Positions 63,650-64,000 of a stretch of 64,000 bases of DNA are shown piece by piece (position 1 is the stretch's first letter; each line of letters opens with the position of its first letter). Source of the stretch: Pseudomonas sp. TTU2014-080ASC (GTDB lineage: Bacteria > Pseudomonadota > Gammaproteobacteria > Pseudomonadales > Pseudomonadaceae); assembly GCF_001446935.1 (NCBI RefSeq), contig NZ_LKKK01000011.1:682001-746000 (forward strand). The letters run 5' to 3'. The translations under genes and the position numbers were made by a program. The notes beneath the pieces are model-generated. The model worked only from the letters and a program-made list of their open reading frames with translations. It was not told where the DNA came from and did not search any database.

Positions 63650-64000
63650 ATGTTGCTGATCTCCAATAGCGTCCACTTACCTGACGACGAAATCGAGCTA
63701 ACCGCCATCCGGGCTCAGGGCGCTGGTGGTCAGAACGTCAACAAGGTCTCTAGTGCGGTGCATTTGCGCTTTGATAGTCAGGCCTCATCGCTGCCGCCTT
63801 TCTATAAGGAGCGCCTGCTGGTGTGGCGCGATAACCGTATCACCAGCGATGGAGTGATCATTATCAAGGCGCAGCAGTACCGGACCCAGGAGCAGAACCG
63901 CGCGGATGCGCTGGAGCGGCTGGTGGAGCTGATCAAGGCTGCGGCTAAAACTGAGAAAGCGCGCCGTCCAACCAAGCCTACGCTGGGCTCCAAAAAACGC
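63650..64000 (+). CDS. arfB: Alternative ribosome-rescue factor ArfB (YaeJ), 3' truncated by window
   Basis: The first 117 residues of a peptide-release-factor-like peptidyl-tRNA hydrolase that frees ribosomes stalled without a stop codon. [20 protein letters not shown] contains the catalytic GGQ motif, and [20 protein letters not shown] is typical. A basic C-terminal tail, which enters the mRNA channel, is just beginning ([17 protein letters not shown]). The ATG at 63650 is chosen; a second ATG at 63639 is out of frame. The stop codon lies beyond the window. Confidence 0.95.
   Translation, partial: MLLISNSVHLPDDEIELTAIRAQGAGGQNVNKVSSAVHLRFDSQASSLPPFYKERLLVWRDNRITSDGVIIIKAQQYRTQEQNRADALERLVELIKAAAKTEKARRPTKPTLGSKKR

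Noticed and set aside
1..64000. CRISPR arrays, insertion sequences, integrase or prophage genes
   Set aside because: No regularly spaced direct repeats, no transposase or integrase motif, and no phage structural gene were found on reading both strands.

Overview
The window is 64 kb of compact chromosome from a gammaproteobacterium, almost certainly a Pseudomonas or close relative. Evidence: moderately high GC, the kdpFABCDE order, a selD-mnmH pair, the MoxR/DUF58/TgpA trio, a fumC...bolA-trhO...hpd-aroP...arfB run that resembles P. aeruginosa gene order from memory, GTG/ATG starts with strong AGGAG sites, and FNR/Anr-type boxes. I see no rRNA, tRNA, CRISPR array, insertion sequence or prophage. 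The window cuts the first gene (acyl-CoA ligase) and the last (arfB).

Layout. 1-7.1 kb: lipid and hydrolase housekeeping (acyl-CoA ligase end, hotdog thioesterase, two alpha/beta hydrolases, GST, DUF4892, AI-2E-family permease, DUF945). 7.3-15.1 kb: complete kdpFABC potassium pump with its KdpDE two-component system, including a 29-residue KdpF. 15.1-19.5 kb: patatin, selD-mnmH (tRNA selenouridine), lipoprotein, flavin reductase. 19.6-31.4 kb: HBM-type chemoreceptor, MoxR-DUF58-TgpA operon, CHAD protein, thioesterase, a second chemoreceptor with a perfect Anr/FNR box, TatD, MltF-like transglycosylase. 31.5-34.4 kb: DoxX, a small unknown protein behind a strong promoter, a two-domain polyphosphate:AMP phosphotransferase, DUF6316. 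34.5-43 kb: the main accessory region, a five-gene minus-strand operon (GNAT, fatty-acyl-AMP ligase, acyl carrier protein, cytochrome P450, SDR) beside a 1242-residue autotransporter. 43.3-51.9 kb: EamA transporter, flavodoxin-fold oxidoreductase, fumC, DUF2804, DUF2059, bolA, trhO, DsbA-like, ABC exporter. 52.2-59.3 kb: tyrosine catabolism (hpd, short-type homogentisate dioxygenase, FAH hydrolase, maiA) followed by two tandem AroP-type permeases. 59.3-64 kb: YdjM-type membrane hydrolase, MocR regulator, ccoG with an Anr-like site, arfB.

How the genes work together. The 52-59 kb block takes up aromatic amino acids and converts 4-hydroxyphenylpyruvate through homogentisate and maleylacetoacetate to fumarate and acetoacetate. 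The 34.5-39.1 kb operon looks like a free-standing fatty-acid tailoring line: activate, load on ACP, oxidise with P450, adjust with SDR, transfer with GNAT. It has no PKS, NRPS, thioesterase or phosphopantetheinyl transferase here and is the best candidate for an undescribed system. Other points of interest are a structured leader plus a 15-codon upstream ORF before the second AroP-type gene, a class-II-spaced Anr promoter on a chemoreceptor, and the short-type homogentisate branch. All calls are from reading the sequence; no search or folding program was run.
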